Source of the DNA: a virus
Direction: 5' to 3' (one strand)
DNA length: 23,739 nt
IMG/VR virus record: IMGVR_UViG_3300018481_000075
Span: 1 to 23,739 of that record
A program made the position numbers and the translations under genes. This document shows, piece after piece, positions 1 through 6,630 of the stretch (its first letter is position 1; every line of letters starts with the position of its first letter). The notes under the pieces were generated by a model. The model searched no databases. It saw nothing but the letters and a program-made list of their open reading frames with translations, and was not told the DNA's origin.

Positions 1-483
1 GTCAAGGTATTCTCGTTGTTTAAATGGCGTGTTTGAATCGTTGAACCAAGTTTTCAAATTGGTATTAGTGGCTTTAACGCTTTCCAAATGATTCGCAGCC
101 ACTCGTTTCATGATCTTGTCGTGATTCTTCGACCCAGCAGCCGCGTTAGCTCTGGCCGCCAAGGCTCTTGAGCGAAGCTCAGGAGAAACTGGAGTAGAAC
201 CATGCCGATTCATGAATCCTTTAGCAGCAATCTTTCCCGCTTTGGTTTTTTTTTGAAAAACAGGAACGTTCTTGAGTGCACTAACCTTTTGGTTTCTGAT
301 TGCATAGATGCTGCCTGCAGCTACTGCGGCGCCAAGACCTATTCCTACGACGACAGCGACACGTTTCCTACGCTGAACAACCGAGTCGCGCTCCGGATCA
401 CCAGAAGTTTTCTTCTTTCGAACGCCCCACTTCTGGCCTTTTACTCCGTGGTGTTCAAGATAAACGGCCTCATCGATAATCAT
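1..483 (-). CDS. Tagged phage protein with N-terminal HHGVKGQKWGVRK motif (3' end outside window)
   Basis: The reading frame is open from the ATG at 483 to the left edge, giving 161 residues without a stop; the C-terminus is missing. The start has a strong SD (AAAGGAGGTG) and lies 13 bp after the preceding gene. Residues 9-23 carry the motif HHGVKGQKWGVRKKK, and residues about 42-61 form one hydrophobic helix, followed by a basic region rich in Ala, Lys and Arg. Motifs of this HYGxKGxKWGxR type recur in phage proteins near head genes; their function is not established as far as I know. The next gene upstream carries the same tag. I infer a structural or virion-internal protein, but the role is unknown. 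Confidence 0.75.
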   Translation of the reverse strand, partial: MIIDEAVYLEHHGVKGQKWGVRKKKTSGDPERDSVVQRRKRVAVVVGIGLGAAVAAGSIYAIRNQKVSALKNVPVFQKKTKAGKIAAKGFMNRHGSTPVSPELRSRALAARANAAAGSKNHDKIMKRVAANHLESVKATNTNLKTWFNDSNTPFKQREYLD

Positions 484-496
484 TGAACACCTCCTT

Positions 497-841
497 TTAG
501 TTTCCTCCGAACTTTGCCTTTAGGGCTCGTGCAACCGCAAAAGAGACAGTAGTACCAACCACCGTTCCTGATGCAGCTTTTCCGGAGTTCTTAAGGATCT
601 CTGAAGCGTACTTCTTACCTTCAGATTTCTGAGGAGCATTCAGATCTGTGTATCGCTTCTCAAGCTCCATTCGCTTGATTCGAGCCTTCAAGACTTCGTC
701 ATCAAGACGACGAGCTTCCTTTTGATACTTAGGCCCCTTGGCGAATTTGGCTTTACGAGCAGCCTCATTTCGATGCTTTCGGACTCCCCACTTCTGACCC
801 TTAACTCCGTAATGCTTTAGAAAAGCTTCGACATCAATCAT
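497..841 (-). CDS. Small tagged phage protein with N-terminal HYGVKGQKWGVRK motif
   Basis: The protein has 114 residues. The start at 841 is chosen because its ATG overlaps the stop of the connector gene (ATGA) and a GAGGAGG SD sits about 10 bases upstream; a longer form starting at 880 would run into the neighbour without an SD. Residues 9-22 are the tag HYGVKGQKWGVRK. Residues about 25-65 are very basic and probably helical, and residues 90-106 are hydrophobic (Ala, Val, Thr-rich) with a Gly-Gly-Asn end. Tag, basic helix and hydrophobic tail resemble the layout of the neighbouring gene at 1-483, which may be a paralogue. Function unknown; a head-associated or DNA-ejection role is inference. 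Confidence 0.8.
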   Translation of the reverse strand: MIDVEAFLKHYGVKGQKWGVRKHRNEAARKAKFAKGPKYQKEARRLDDEVLKARIKRMELEKRYTDLNAPQKSEGKKYASEILKNSGKAASGTVVGTTVSFAVARALKAKFGGN

Positions 842-1185
842 GCAGGTTGATCCTCCTCTCTGAAGTTGGTGAGCCGCCATTCATGCTCAGTGATCTGTCT
901 ATCCATTGCATCAACAGCATAAGAAGTAGTAGGAGGATCAAACAGCACACGAACCTTCAAATAAATGTAGGTCTTAATCATGTTTAGCTGCTTATGAGGA
1001 AGATCAAGACCAGACCACTTGTATGCTTCATCTTCAATTTGAAATCCGGCCTTAGTGCCAATTCCAAGCTGTTCCAGGTTCGTGAACGCTGAGTTGATGA
1101 ACGTGATCACGTCTTGGTCGAAAGGCGTATAGTTTTCGCCAAGACCGAGAACCTTTTTAGTGCTGATTAGAATGCTATCTTCCAT
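838..1185 (-). CDS. Head-tail connector protein, gp6-like
   Basis: This 115-residue protein matches the pattern of gp6-like head-tail connectors of siphophages: an N-terminal helix (SILISTKKVLGLGENYTPFD), then DVITFINSAFTNLEQLGIG, and a central KTYIYLKVRVLFDPPTT segment followed by a C-terminal helix with HEWRL. Such proteins form a ring beneath the portal that joins capsid and tail. The size is usual for the family. The start at 1185 has an excellent SD (AAGGAGGTTATATT before ATG). It overlaps the tagged gene at 497-841 by four bases (ATGA). Recognition is from remembered family patterns, not from a search. Confidence 0.8.
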   Translation of the reverse strand: MEDSILISTKKVLGLGENYTPFDQDVITFINSAFTNLEQLGIGTKAGFQIEDEAYKWSGLDLPHKQLNMIKTYIYLKVRVLFDPPTTSYAVDAMDRQITEHEWRLTNFREEDQPA

Positions 1186-1197
1186 AATATAACCTCC

Positions 1198-1605
1198 TTA
1201 CCAAAGTTTGGTGTCTTCAGGGAAACGTTGGATAGCCACCTTGGGTTCAAGGCGATCTTTACCATAGTGAATTGCATTATGCGTGTTGTGCGTTGTCGTG
1301 ATTAGAAATTCTGGATCTACAATCCATTCTTCGTGGTGAAGAATATCCTCCACACCCATTGGGTTTATGTGGTGAATTAGCGGTGAAAGGTGAATTTCAT
1401 ACCCACGAATGCCCAAATCACAGCCGTTATCCCTGAATATGACATAGTTTCTAGCGTCTTGCCATTCTCTTGACACGTAGAAACGTTGATTAATATGCCG
1501 ATCGAAACCAAATGTAGCTCGACCAACTCCTCCGCTAAGTCTAAGATAGTCAAATCTTTCGTCAAAGGTTTCCAGCATTTCTAGTTCAGAATATGTTCTA
1601 ATCAT
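1198..1605 (-). CDS. HNH endonuclease of the head/packaging module
   Basis: The 135-residue product has an HNH-type core: RDNGCDLG near residues 58-65, LIHHINPM (His78, His79, Asn81) and TTHNTHNAIHYG (residues 104-115). The opening IRTYSELEMLETFDERFDYL is characteristic of a phage HNH family found next to terminase and connector genes. HNH proteins beside terminases often assist DNA cleavage during packaging; that role is known for HK97-type phages and inferred here. The gene overlaps the preceding one by 8 bp and has no strong SD, so it is probably translated by coupling. It lacks the paired Cys-x2-Cys zinc sites seen in many HNH proteins. Confidence 0.8.
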   Translation of the reverse strand: MIRTYSELEMLETFDERFDYLRLSGGVGRATFGFDRHINQRFYVSREWQDARNYVIFRDNGCDLGIRGYEIHLSPLIHHINPMGVEDILHHEEWIVDPEFLITTTHNTHNAIHYGKDRLEPKVAIQRFPEDTKLW

Positions 1606-1930
1606 CGTACTGAGGCTCTTGAGGCTGTTGACCAGTGTACGAACGCATGGCTTCGATAGCCCTCTCGTACAGTTTTTCCATGGTCTTTGTCGATGAGATC
1701 TGATCTACCTTAGCACTTAGCAGAAGGTTCTCTCTTTGCAGACGCTCCTGCTCAAGTTTTTCCCTTGTCGAAGCGAGCTTCAAGAAGTGGGTAATAACTT
1801 GAGAGGAGGCCGTGCCACTAACCAGTTGTTTTTCCGCCAGATCGGCAGCGAGGGAAATGAGTTGACTCTCCCTGCCTTCCGGCGTAGTTGCCGGTCGACG
1901 CGGTCTGCGACCGGGGGTCTTCGTTCCCAT
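1598..1930 (-). CDS. Conserved small phage protein, possible small terminase-like factor
   Basis: The start is placed at 1930 (MGTKTPG) because AAAGGAGGGGA directly precedes it; an in-frame ATG at 1945 would put this SD inside the gene. The 110-residue protein opens with a basic, Pro-rich arm (PGRRPRRPATTPEGRE), followed by a long, mostly helical stretch containing GTASSQVITHFLKL and STREKLEQERLQREN, which looks like a coiled coil. I recognise this as a phage protein that travels with the downstream HNH gene. A basic arm plus coiled-coil oligomerisation would fit a small terminase subunit or a DNA-binding adaptor, but this is inference. Confidence 0.75.
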   Translation of the reverse strand: MGTKTPGRRPRRPATTPEGRESQLISLAADLAEKQLVSGTASSQVITHFLKLASTREKLEQERLQRENLLLSAKVDQISSTKTMEKLYERAIEAMRSYTGQQPQEPQYDD

Positions 1931-1948
1931 TTCCCCTCCTTTCAAACG

Positions 1949-2698
1949 TTAACTCTTAGCCATGAAGTCAATGCAAGCCCACGTTTTAGGACCAACAAGA
2001 CCATCATAACTTCCAAGTTTGAATACTCGCTGAACCTGAGAAACTCTGGACTGAGTGTGAGGACCAAAGACTCCATCAACCGTGATGTATGCCCCACCCT
2101 TAGCCAGAATCACCTTCTGGAGATACTTAACTGCTTCTCCAGTAGACCCAGGCTTTAGATTCGGCTTGTTCGTCTTGTTAGGCCAATCACCGAACTGAAC
2201 AAGCTTCGGCTTGGTCAAGAAGTCTTTCATCGCCGCAGTTTTGGCACGAGCATAAGAGACAGAACCAAGGAACTCGAAGTGCATAGGGTCAGGCTTCTCG
2301 TAGTACCGACCACCCCAACGGAATCCATTTCCTTCCCACAACGAAACGCATTTCTGTGGAATGTTGCAAACAAGCGCAAGCCCAAACGGCCTGGTGCCAC
2401 GAGCATTCCTTCGATGCCATTCACGAGAAGCATAGGGATTGCTTGGCGCGTTAATATCTACAGCCGTGCCCCAAGAATGATTTGACGGAATCCGAGTGCC
2501 ACTAATAGGACGATTAGAATAGCCCCAAGTCTCTCCGGGCTTGATGTTATAGCCAGAAAGCTCAGTGAGATCCATGAGCATTGAAATAAGTTCATCAAGC
2601 TCACTATGAATAGGAAGCCGAAGCCCATCGCGACGAACAAGGGTTACAATTCTTGGATTCGAAGACGGCCAACCACTACCAAAAGACGAATCAGCCAT
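1949..2698 (-). CDS. Endolysin: M15 D-Ala-D-Ala peptidase with peptidoglycan-binding domain
   Basis: The 249-residue enzyme has an M15/VanY-type zinc peptidase core: SNHSWGTAVDIN (His74, Asp81) and DPMHFEF (His140) supply the zinc ligands of the SxHxxGxAxD...HxH pattern. Residues about 181-245 form a PG_binding_1 domain (LKPGSTGEAVKYLQ, VDGVFGPHTQ, DGLVGPKTW). It should cut peptide bonds in the host wall at lysis. The start at 2698 is preferred over an upstream ATG at 2821 because CCGGAGGACG precedes it and the longer form would overlap the whole acidic gene. It overlaps that gene by 8 bp. There is no signal peptide, so release depends on a holin. Confidence 0.92.
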   Translation of the reverse strand: MADSSFGSGWPSSNPRIVTLVRRDGLRLPIHSELDELISMLMDLTELSGYNIKPGETWGYSNRPISGTRIPSNHSWGTAVDINAPSNPYASREWHRRNARGTRPFGLALVCNIPQKCVSLWEGNGFRWGGRYYEKPDPMHFEFLGSVSYARAKTAAMKDFLTKPKLVQFGDWPNKTNKPNLKPGSTGEAVKYLQKVILAKGGAYITVDGVFGPHTQSRVSQVQRVFKLGSYDGLVGPKTWACIDFMAKS

Positions 2699-2978
2699 CG
2701 GCGTCCTCCGGAGCAAGATCAGGCGGGTCTTCACCCTGCTCATGATGATCATTGGGAGGCGTATCAGTCTCCTCGTTGAACTCTTCCCTGGTGAAGGAAC
2801 TTCCCACGCCAGTATCCTCAACAGGCAGAACGCTGCCTGGGGCAGGTTGTCCTGATTCGCCTGGAGTATGAGTGGCAGGCGCCTCTTCTGGCGTCACTTC
2901 TGGCTCTTCCTCCGGAGAGGGAGCGGGGGCATCAGGCTCGACCGGCTGAGGGGAAGGGGTTTCGGAATGCTCTTCCAT
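2691..2978 (-). CDS. Acidic Pro/Glu-rich protein in the lysis cassette
   Basis: This 95-residue protein is almost entirely low-complexity and acidic: Pro, Glu, Asp, Ser and Thr dominate (for example PEEEPEVTPEEAPATHTPGE), with no hydrophobic segment and no Cys. It should be intrinsically disordered. The start at 2978 has the SD AAGGAGAACACC. It overlaps the endolysin gene by 8 bp, so the two are translated together. I do not recognise a family. Because composition alone could arise from a shadow frame, the SD and the operon spacing are the main evidence that it is real. It could be a disordered partner or spacer protein in lysis or the virion. Confidence 0.65.
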   Translation of the reverse strand: MEEHSETPSPQPVEPDAPAPSPEEEPEVTPEEAPATHTPGESGQPAPGSVLPVEDTGVGSSFTREEFNEETDTPPNDHHEQGEDPPDLAPEDADG

Positions 2979-2993
2979 GGTGTTCTCCTTTTT

Positions 2994-3350
2994 CTAGTTG
3001 TTTGGATCGCCACAAGGACCACCACAAAGCTCTTGCTCAATTCTAAAGATTGAAAACAAAGCATCTCGGAGCGCTTCGGGTGATGAACCTAACAGCGCTT
3101 CTACTTGAGTATTTGCAGTCTGCAAATTCTCTTCGGCTGTCTTTACTTGTAGACTCAGATCATCTGTCTTTTGTTCAAGATCATTCACTGTGTCAGAAAG
3201 CTGAATGCCACGAATTGCTATAACGACAGTAATGACAAATAGAACCACAAGCACCCACAAAATAACTTTCATAAGCTTGTTCAATTCTCGTTGCTGTGCA
3301 ACAAGAGTCAATTCTGCTTCATCTATAGTAAATTCTTCATTCTCTGACAC
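2994..3350 (-). CDS. One-helix membrane protein with coiled coil (lysis cassette)
   Basis: I place the start at a GTG at 3350, because GGAGGTGTAT lies five bases before it; the ATG at 3362 has no SD and would contain that SD. The resulting 118-residue protein has a short acidic N-terminus, a transmembrane helix at about residues 28-46 (LWVLVVLFVITVVIAI), a predicted coiled coil at about 50-90, and a C-terminus with two Cys (CGGPCGDPNN). It lies between the holin candidate and the acidic gene. A second holin, a spanin-like factor or a holin regulator would fit, but no family is recognised. Confidence 0.7.
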   Translation of the reverse strand: MSENEEFTIDEAELTLVAQQRELNKLMKVILWVLVVLFVITVVIAIRGIQLSDTVNDLEQKTDDLSLQVKTAEENLQTANTQVEALLGSSPEALRDALFSIFRIEQELCGGPCGDPNN

Positions 3351-3365
3351 ATACACCTCCATTCA

Positions 3366-3578
3366 CTATTTGAAAAAGTTTGTACCAAAAGCTGCCGCCA
3401 TAACAATCGTCATTGCAGTACCAACAGATGCCGGTGGTTGATAACCAGGCAAAACCGCTTGAGCAACCATACTAAGTGCCCAAATAAACGTAATGACCCA
3501 GGCAAGCTTTTGAACAAACTGTCTATTGAATTTCGGATGATCGCTTACGGGAGTTTCTTGCGCTGAGTCCGGCAACAA
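3366..3578 (-). CDS. Holin candidate, two transmembrane helices
   Basis: The 70-residue protein has a polar N-terminus and two hydrophobic helices (about residues 25-43, AWVITFIWALSMVAQAVL, and 52-69, VGTAMTIVMAAAFGTNFF), separated by a short PGYQPP turn. Small size, two helices and position beside an endolysin and a wall hydrolase are typical of phage holins, which form the lesions that release the endolysin. No ATG is available: translation probably starts at one of two adjacent TTG codons (3578 or 3575) 5-8 bases after AGGGAGGAG. A rare start codon would keep the level low, as is common for holins. Confidence 0.72.
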   Translation of the reverse strand: MLPDSAQETPVSDHPKFNRQFVQKLAWVITFIWALSMVAQAVLPGYQPPASVGTAMTIVMAAAFGTNFFK

Positions 3579-3603
3579 AATCTCCTCCCTGTGGGTATTA
3601 GCC

Positions 3604-4134
3604 TCAGCCGTACTTTCCGCAGACAGGCCAATGGGATAGACTCATGGTTGATGCGATGGCGATTTGATTTTCTGCCGAGGTTAGATGTGCGTTCTCTGAA
3701 TACTGCCTACCGCCATAGGCAACCCACGTTGAATGAGAGAACTGCAAACCTCCGTAATATCCATTACCTGTGTTGATGCTCCATTGAGGAGCGCCAGTTC
3801 CTAGACTTGATTCACACATGGCAACGGCGTACCAATCGACTCCACCATTGTTTTGCTTTGGGGGAATTGATTGGGTCGTCGGTGTTGGTGGTATTGTCAC
3901 CTCCACTTGCATAGTCGTTGTCGTTGTAACAGGTTGAGCTGTCGTAGTAGTTGGCGGTATGGTTGTCGTTGTAGTAGTCTGTTCACTTAACTTGAACGAA
4001 GAAACTTGATATGCTAAAGCATCCGTTTCAATGTCCAGCGTTTTGTCATTGTAGTTTCTTGAAACCAGAAGCAATGACAAAAGAATTAGAGCTACAATTA
4101 GAATCACCAATACAGTTCTACTATTTCGTCTCAT
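3604..4134 (-). CDS. Membrane-anchored Rpf-like transglycosylase
   Basis: The 176-residue protein has an N-terminal membrane anchor (residues about 8-24), a Thr/Pro-rich linker (about 52-92), and a C-terminal transglycosylase/resuscitation-promoting-factor domain. VDWYAVAMCESS carries the expected catalytic Glu (Glu108), followed by SINTGNGYYGGLQFSHSTW and a final WPVCGKYG, whose Cys probably pairs with Cys107. Rpf domains cleave peptidoglycan glycan strands and are typical of Actinobacteria. The SD is GAAAGGAATTT before the ATG. The domain is complete. It heads the lysis cassette, so it may aid lysis, or act from the outside of the cell; both are inference. Confidence 0.9.
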   Translation of the reverse strand: MRRNSRTVLVILIVALILLSLLLVSRNYNDKTLDIETDALAYQVSSFKLSEQTTTTTTIPPTTTTAQPVTTTTTMQVEVTIPPTPTTQSIPPKQNNGGVDWYAVAMCESSLGTGAPQWSINTGNGYYGGLQFSHSTWVAYGGRQYSENAHLTSAENQIAIASTMSLSHWPVCGKYG

Positions 4135-4203
4135 AAATTCCTTTCGGTAAGGCCCGATTAGCGCAAAAATAACGTAAATAGCGCTTTTTCATGGTTTTAC
4201 CTA

Positions 4204-5793
4204 TCAGGGCCACGGATAACGAATGATGAGAACGCCAGATCCGCCGTTTCCACCGGCGTAATCATCGCGACGTCCTCCACCTCCACCTCCTAGTCCATCT
4301 GTTCCTGGGTTACCTGGACCACCACTAGAGTCTGATCCAGCTCCACCACCTCCAGTACCTCCAGCCGCAGTGGACGCAGCGCGACGCATACCTCCGCCGC
4401 CACCACCGTAAGTTACTGAAGAACCTGAGATAGAGGATACAAATCCATTACCACCAGCACCAGAACCACTGCCAGCGTTTCCTCCATTAGCCGGAGCTGC
4501 TCCACCACCACCAGCGGCTGCGCCTCCTGCAGAAGTATTTCCACCGTTTCCACCTTGGGATCCGGTTCCTCCAGAAAGAGTTCCTTGACCTGCTCCTCCA
4601 CCACAGCCGCCGTTACCTCCGGGGCTGTTGTAACTTCCTCCATAACCGCCGCCTTCGGCGACGACCAAGGAACCAAGCGAAGTATCGTCTCCCTTGTTAC
4701 CACTAGCATTGGCAACACCTAGACCGCCTTGTCCAATGATAACAACTTCTGAACCGCTGAGAACAACGCCGGTGTCATAGACAACGCCGCCGCCTCCACC
4801 ACCAGCTCCAGACGATGGGGTGCTAACTCCGGCTCCGCCTGCTCCACCTCCACCAACCGCTAGAACATCAACAGTTAGAGGCGAGAATCCACGGGGCTTG
4901 AACAAACCAGAAGACAAGAAAGTGTGAATACGATAGCCACCACTTTCGGTTACTGTTCCACCAGAAGGATTGATCAAATCTAGAGGCCAAGGATAACGAA
5001 CGATGACAATTCCTTTGCCGCCGTTCGCGCCTTTTCGAACACCAATTGATGCGTCATCTCTTTGTCCGCCACCACCACCGCCAAGAAAATCAGTTCCTGC
5101 AGTAGGGTTTCCGTTAAACGGACAGCCATTCCCGCCGCCTCCAGAACCACCTGTACCAGGAGAACCACCTCGTGTTCCTCCTCCTCCGCCTCCAGCGTAA
5201 ACTACACTGGATCCAGAAATACCTATAGTCTTTCCAGCTCCTCCGTTTGCACCGTTACCGCCAGAAGAGTTGCTGCCGTTTTGTGGCAGTGCACCTCCAC
5301 CTCCGGCTCCACCAGATCCAGAACAAGTACCACCATCACCACCGGTTGCGCCTGAACCAGCAGTGGTGTTTATAGTACCACCACCGCCGCCACATCCACC
5401 GGCTTGGCCTGCCGTGTTTCCACCACCTCCACCGCCACCGAGGGCGGTAAGCATGGTGCCAAAGTTAGAATCCTGGCCGTTTTGACCGGTTCCTTCGACA
5501 ACACCAGTGCCACCATTACCAACAGTGACTATTTGAGTCCCGGTAACATCCGTGTTGAACTCATAGATGATTTCGCCACCACCTCCACCGCCACCTGAAG
5601 AAATAGTGGGAGAATCACCACAACCACCAGCGCCGCCGCCACCTACGACCAAGATTTCACATTCAAGAGTGTACCCTGCTGCCTTGAAGTAACCATCTTC
5701 GTAGAAAGTGTGGACGCGATAGTTGAGAATATCAGTAATTACGCCTCCGCTAGGAAGGCCATCGACCAACATGTGCATAGCAGGACTAGGCAT
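4204..5793 (-). CDS. Glycine-rich tail appendage protein with duplicated domain
   Basis: The start at 5793 shares bases with the stop of the preceding gene (TAATG) and has GGAGGAGG upstream; an earlier in-frame ATG lies inside that gene. The 529-residue protein is two copies of one domain: residues about 15-270 and 277-529. Each copy begins with a GG(V/T)(I/V)T...YR(I/V)HTF segment, continues with ILVVGGGGAGG-type strands and long Gly runs with Ser/Thr/Asn, and ends in a near-identical I(V/I)RYPWP. This glycine-rich fold is common in phage tail fibres and appendages, where the Gly-rich loops pack as a polyglycine-II-like lattice in some adhesins. A receptor-binding or fibre role is likely. 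Confidence 0.85.
   Translation of the reverse strand: MPSPAMHMLVDGLPSGGVITDILNYRVHTFYEDGYFKAAGYTLECEILVVGGGGAGGCGDSPTISSGGGGGGGEIIYEFNTDVTGTQIVTVGNGGTGVVEGTGQNGQDSNFGTMLTALGGGGGGGNTAGQAGGCGGGGGTINTTAGSGATGGDGGTCSGSGGAGGGGALPQNGSNSSGGNGANGGAGKTIGISGSSVVYAGGGGGGTRGGSPGTGGSGGGGNGCPFNGNPTAGTDFLGGGGGGQRDDASIGVRKGANGGKGIVIVRYPWPLDLINPSGGTVTESGGYRIHTFLSSGLFKPRGFSPLTVDVLAVGGGGAGGAGVSTPSSGAGGGGGGVVYDTGVVLSGSEVVIIGQGGLGVANASGNKGDDTSLGSLVVAEGGGYGGSYNSPGGNGGCGGGAGQGTLSGGTGSQGGNGGNTSAGGAAAGGGGAAPANGGNAGSGSGAGGNGFVSSISGSSVTYGGGGGGMRRAASTAAGGTGGGGAGSDSSGGPGNPGTDGLGGGGGGRRDDYAGGNGGSGVLIIRYPWP
4207..4965 (-). repeat. Glycine-rich domain, copy 2
   Basis: Second copy, residues about 277-529, ending VLIIRYPWP at the protein C-terminus. 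The YR-IHTF start and RYPWP end match copy 1, while the Gly-rich middle has diverged. Boundaries are approximate. Confidence 0.75.
4984..5751 (-). repeat. Glycine-rich domain, copy 1
   Basis: First copy of the tandem duplicated domain, residues about 15-270 of the appendage protein, ending IVIVRYPWP. Boundaries are approximate. Confidence 0.75.
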
Positions 5794-6299
5794 TAGAGGA
5801 AACCTCCTCCGGAAAGCATTCCGAACCAAGTAGCGCCTTCATCCACCGTCTTGAACACGTAGATACTAGGCGAATCATAAGTTGGTTCCACTCCACCAGG
5901 CCAAAGTACAGTTGCTGGCCAACTTGGATCAAAATCTCCTCGAACAATCAAAGAAAACGTTGTGTCTTTCCCTGCTGGTGCTGGGTTCTCAAATATGAAT
6001 TCAACATCAGCTTCGAGTGTGACATCAAACATCGAATGCAAAGACGTATCTAGTGTTCCTTCGGGAAGAGTTGAGACAAGCGTGTTGACAACTGACTCAA
6101 TGCACCCAATGTTAGTCAGGTTGAATTCGTTCGCATCCACATTACTTTGCCAAAGAGCAACATTAACAAAGCCTGCGTCGACTTCTTCCCCATTATGCTT
6201 GACGAGAATAAGGTGATCATCTACGAGTGACCCACTAACAATAGCGTTGTCTTCAATTTCCTGCATTCGCTCTGCTGTGAATACGGTTACTGTAGTCAT
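5793..6299 (-). CDS. Minor tail protein with TAERM N-terminal module
   Basis: The 168-residue product starts MTTVTVFTAERMQEIEDNAI and continues SGSLVDDHLILVKHNGEEVDAG. The same module opens the larger tail protein at 6631-7653 (MTTVNVYTAERMAAIEAQAV), so both probably dock to the tail through it. The remainder is beta-rich with aromatic residues and ends SGGGFL. SD AGGAGGTGAC precedes the start, which overlaps the upstream stop (ATGA); its own stop overlaps the glycine-rich gene. The TAERM-type module is common in minor tail proteins of actinobacterial phages. Precise function is unknown; it may be a short appendage or a trimeric cap. Confidence 0.75.
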   Translation of the reverse strand: MTTVTVFTAERMQEIEDNAIVSGSLVDDHLILVKHNGEEVDAGFVNVALWQSNVDANEFNLTNIGCIESVVNTLVSTLPEGTLDTSLHSMFDVTLEADVEFIFENPAPAGKDTTFSLIVRGDFDPSWPATVLWPGGVEPTYDSPSIYVFKTVDEGATWFGMLSGGGFL

Positions 6300-6628
6300 G
6301 TCACCTCCTGTTCATGTGGGGAACTTACTTGCTTTCCATCTACTCTAAGCCATTCGTCCAATTCATGAGCAGAAGCGTTGTTGATCAATGATTTTACAGC
6401 CCAAAGAACGTTAGAAAACGAAGCTTTCTCTGGTACTCGTCGACTCATCCATGTTTCCCAGATTCGTGTAATTGGTTTATCGAAGTCTCGAGAATCTGGT
6501 GATAGTACATACAAATGAAGAACTATTCCTTTTTCGTCTTCATCTATTTGTATATAGGATCCTGGAAGATACGTAATTCGTGCCAAATGATCGGCAATTG
6601 GATGGTTTATCAAACCAACGACCTTCAT
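6296..6628 (-). CDS. Hypothetical protein in tail module
   Basis: This is a 110-residue protein of mixed alpha/beta character with no recognised family, no membrane helix and no Cys pair. It begins MKVVGLINHPIADHLARITY and has a Trp-rich central part (ITRIWETWMSRR, NVLWAVKSLI). It lies tightly between two minor tail genes (two bases after one stop, ATGA overlap with the next start), which supports a role in tail assembly or appendage attachment. No clear SD precedes the ATG, so it is probably translated by reinitiation from the upstream gene. Confidence 0.65.
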   Translation of the reverse strand: MKVVGLINHPIADHLARITYLPGSYIQIDEDEKGIVLHLYVLSPDSRDFDKPITRIWETWMSRRVPEKASFSNVLWAVKSLINNASAHELDEWLRVDGKQVSSPHEQEVT

Positions 6629-6630
6629 TG

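Noticed and set aside
202-486. 94-residue plus-strand ORF at the left edge
   Set aside because: It is opposite to the tagged gene with a clear SD on the minus strand.
4135-4203. Terminator between the appendage and Rpf-like genes
   Set aside because: Only a 5-bp AGCGC/GCGCT stem with a long loop and weak outer GGTAA/TTACC pairing; no U-run after the hairpin on the minus strand.
5003-5485. Plus-strand proline-rich and Ser/Thr-rich ORFs
   Set aside because: They are complementary-strand shadows of the glycine-rich appendage gene; no SD, and the Gly codons explain the composition.
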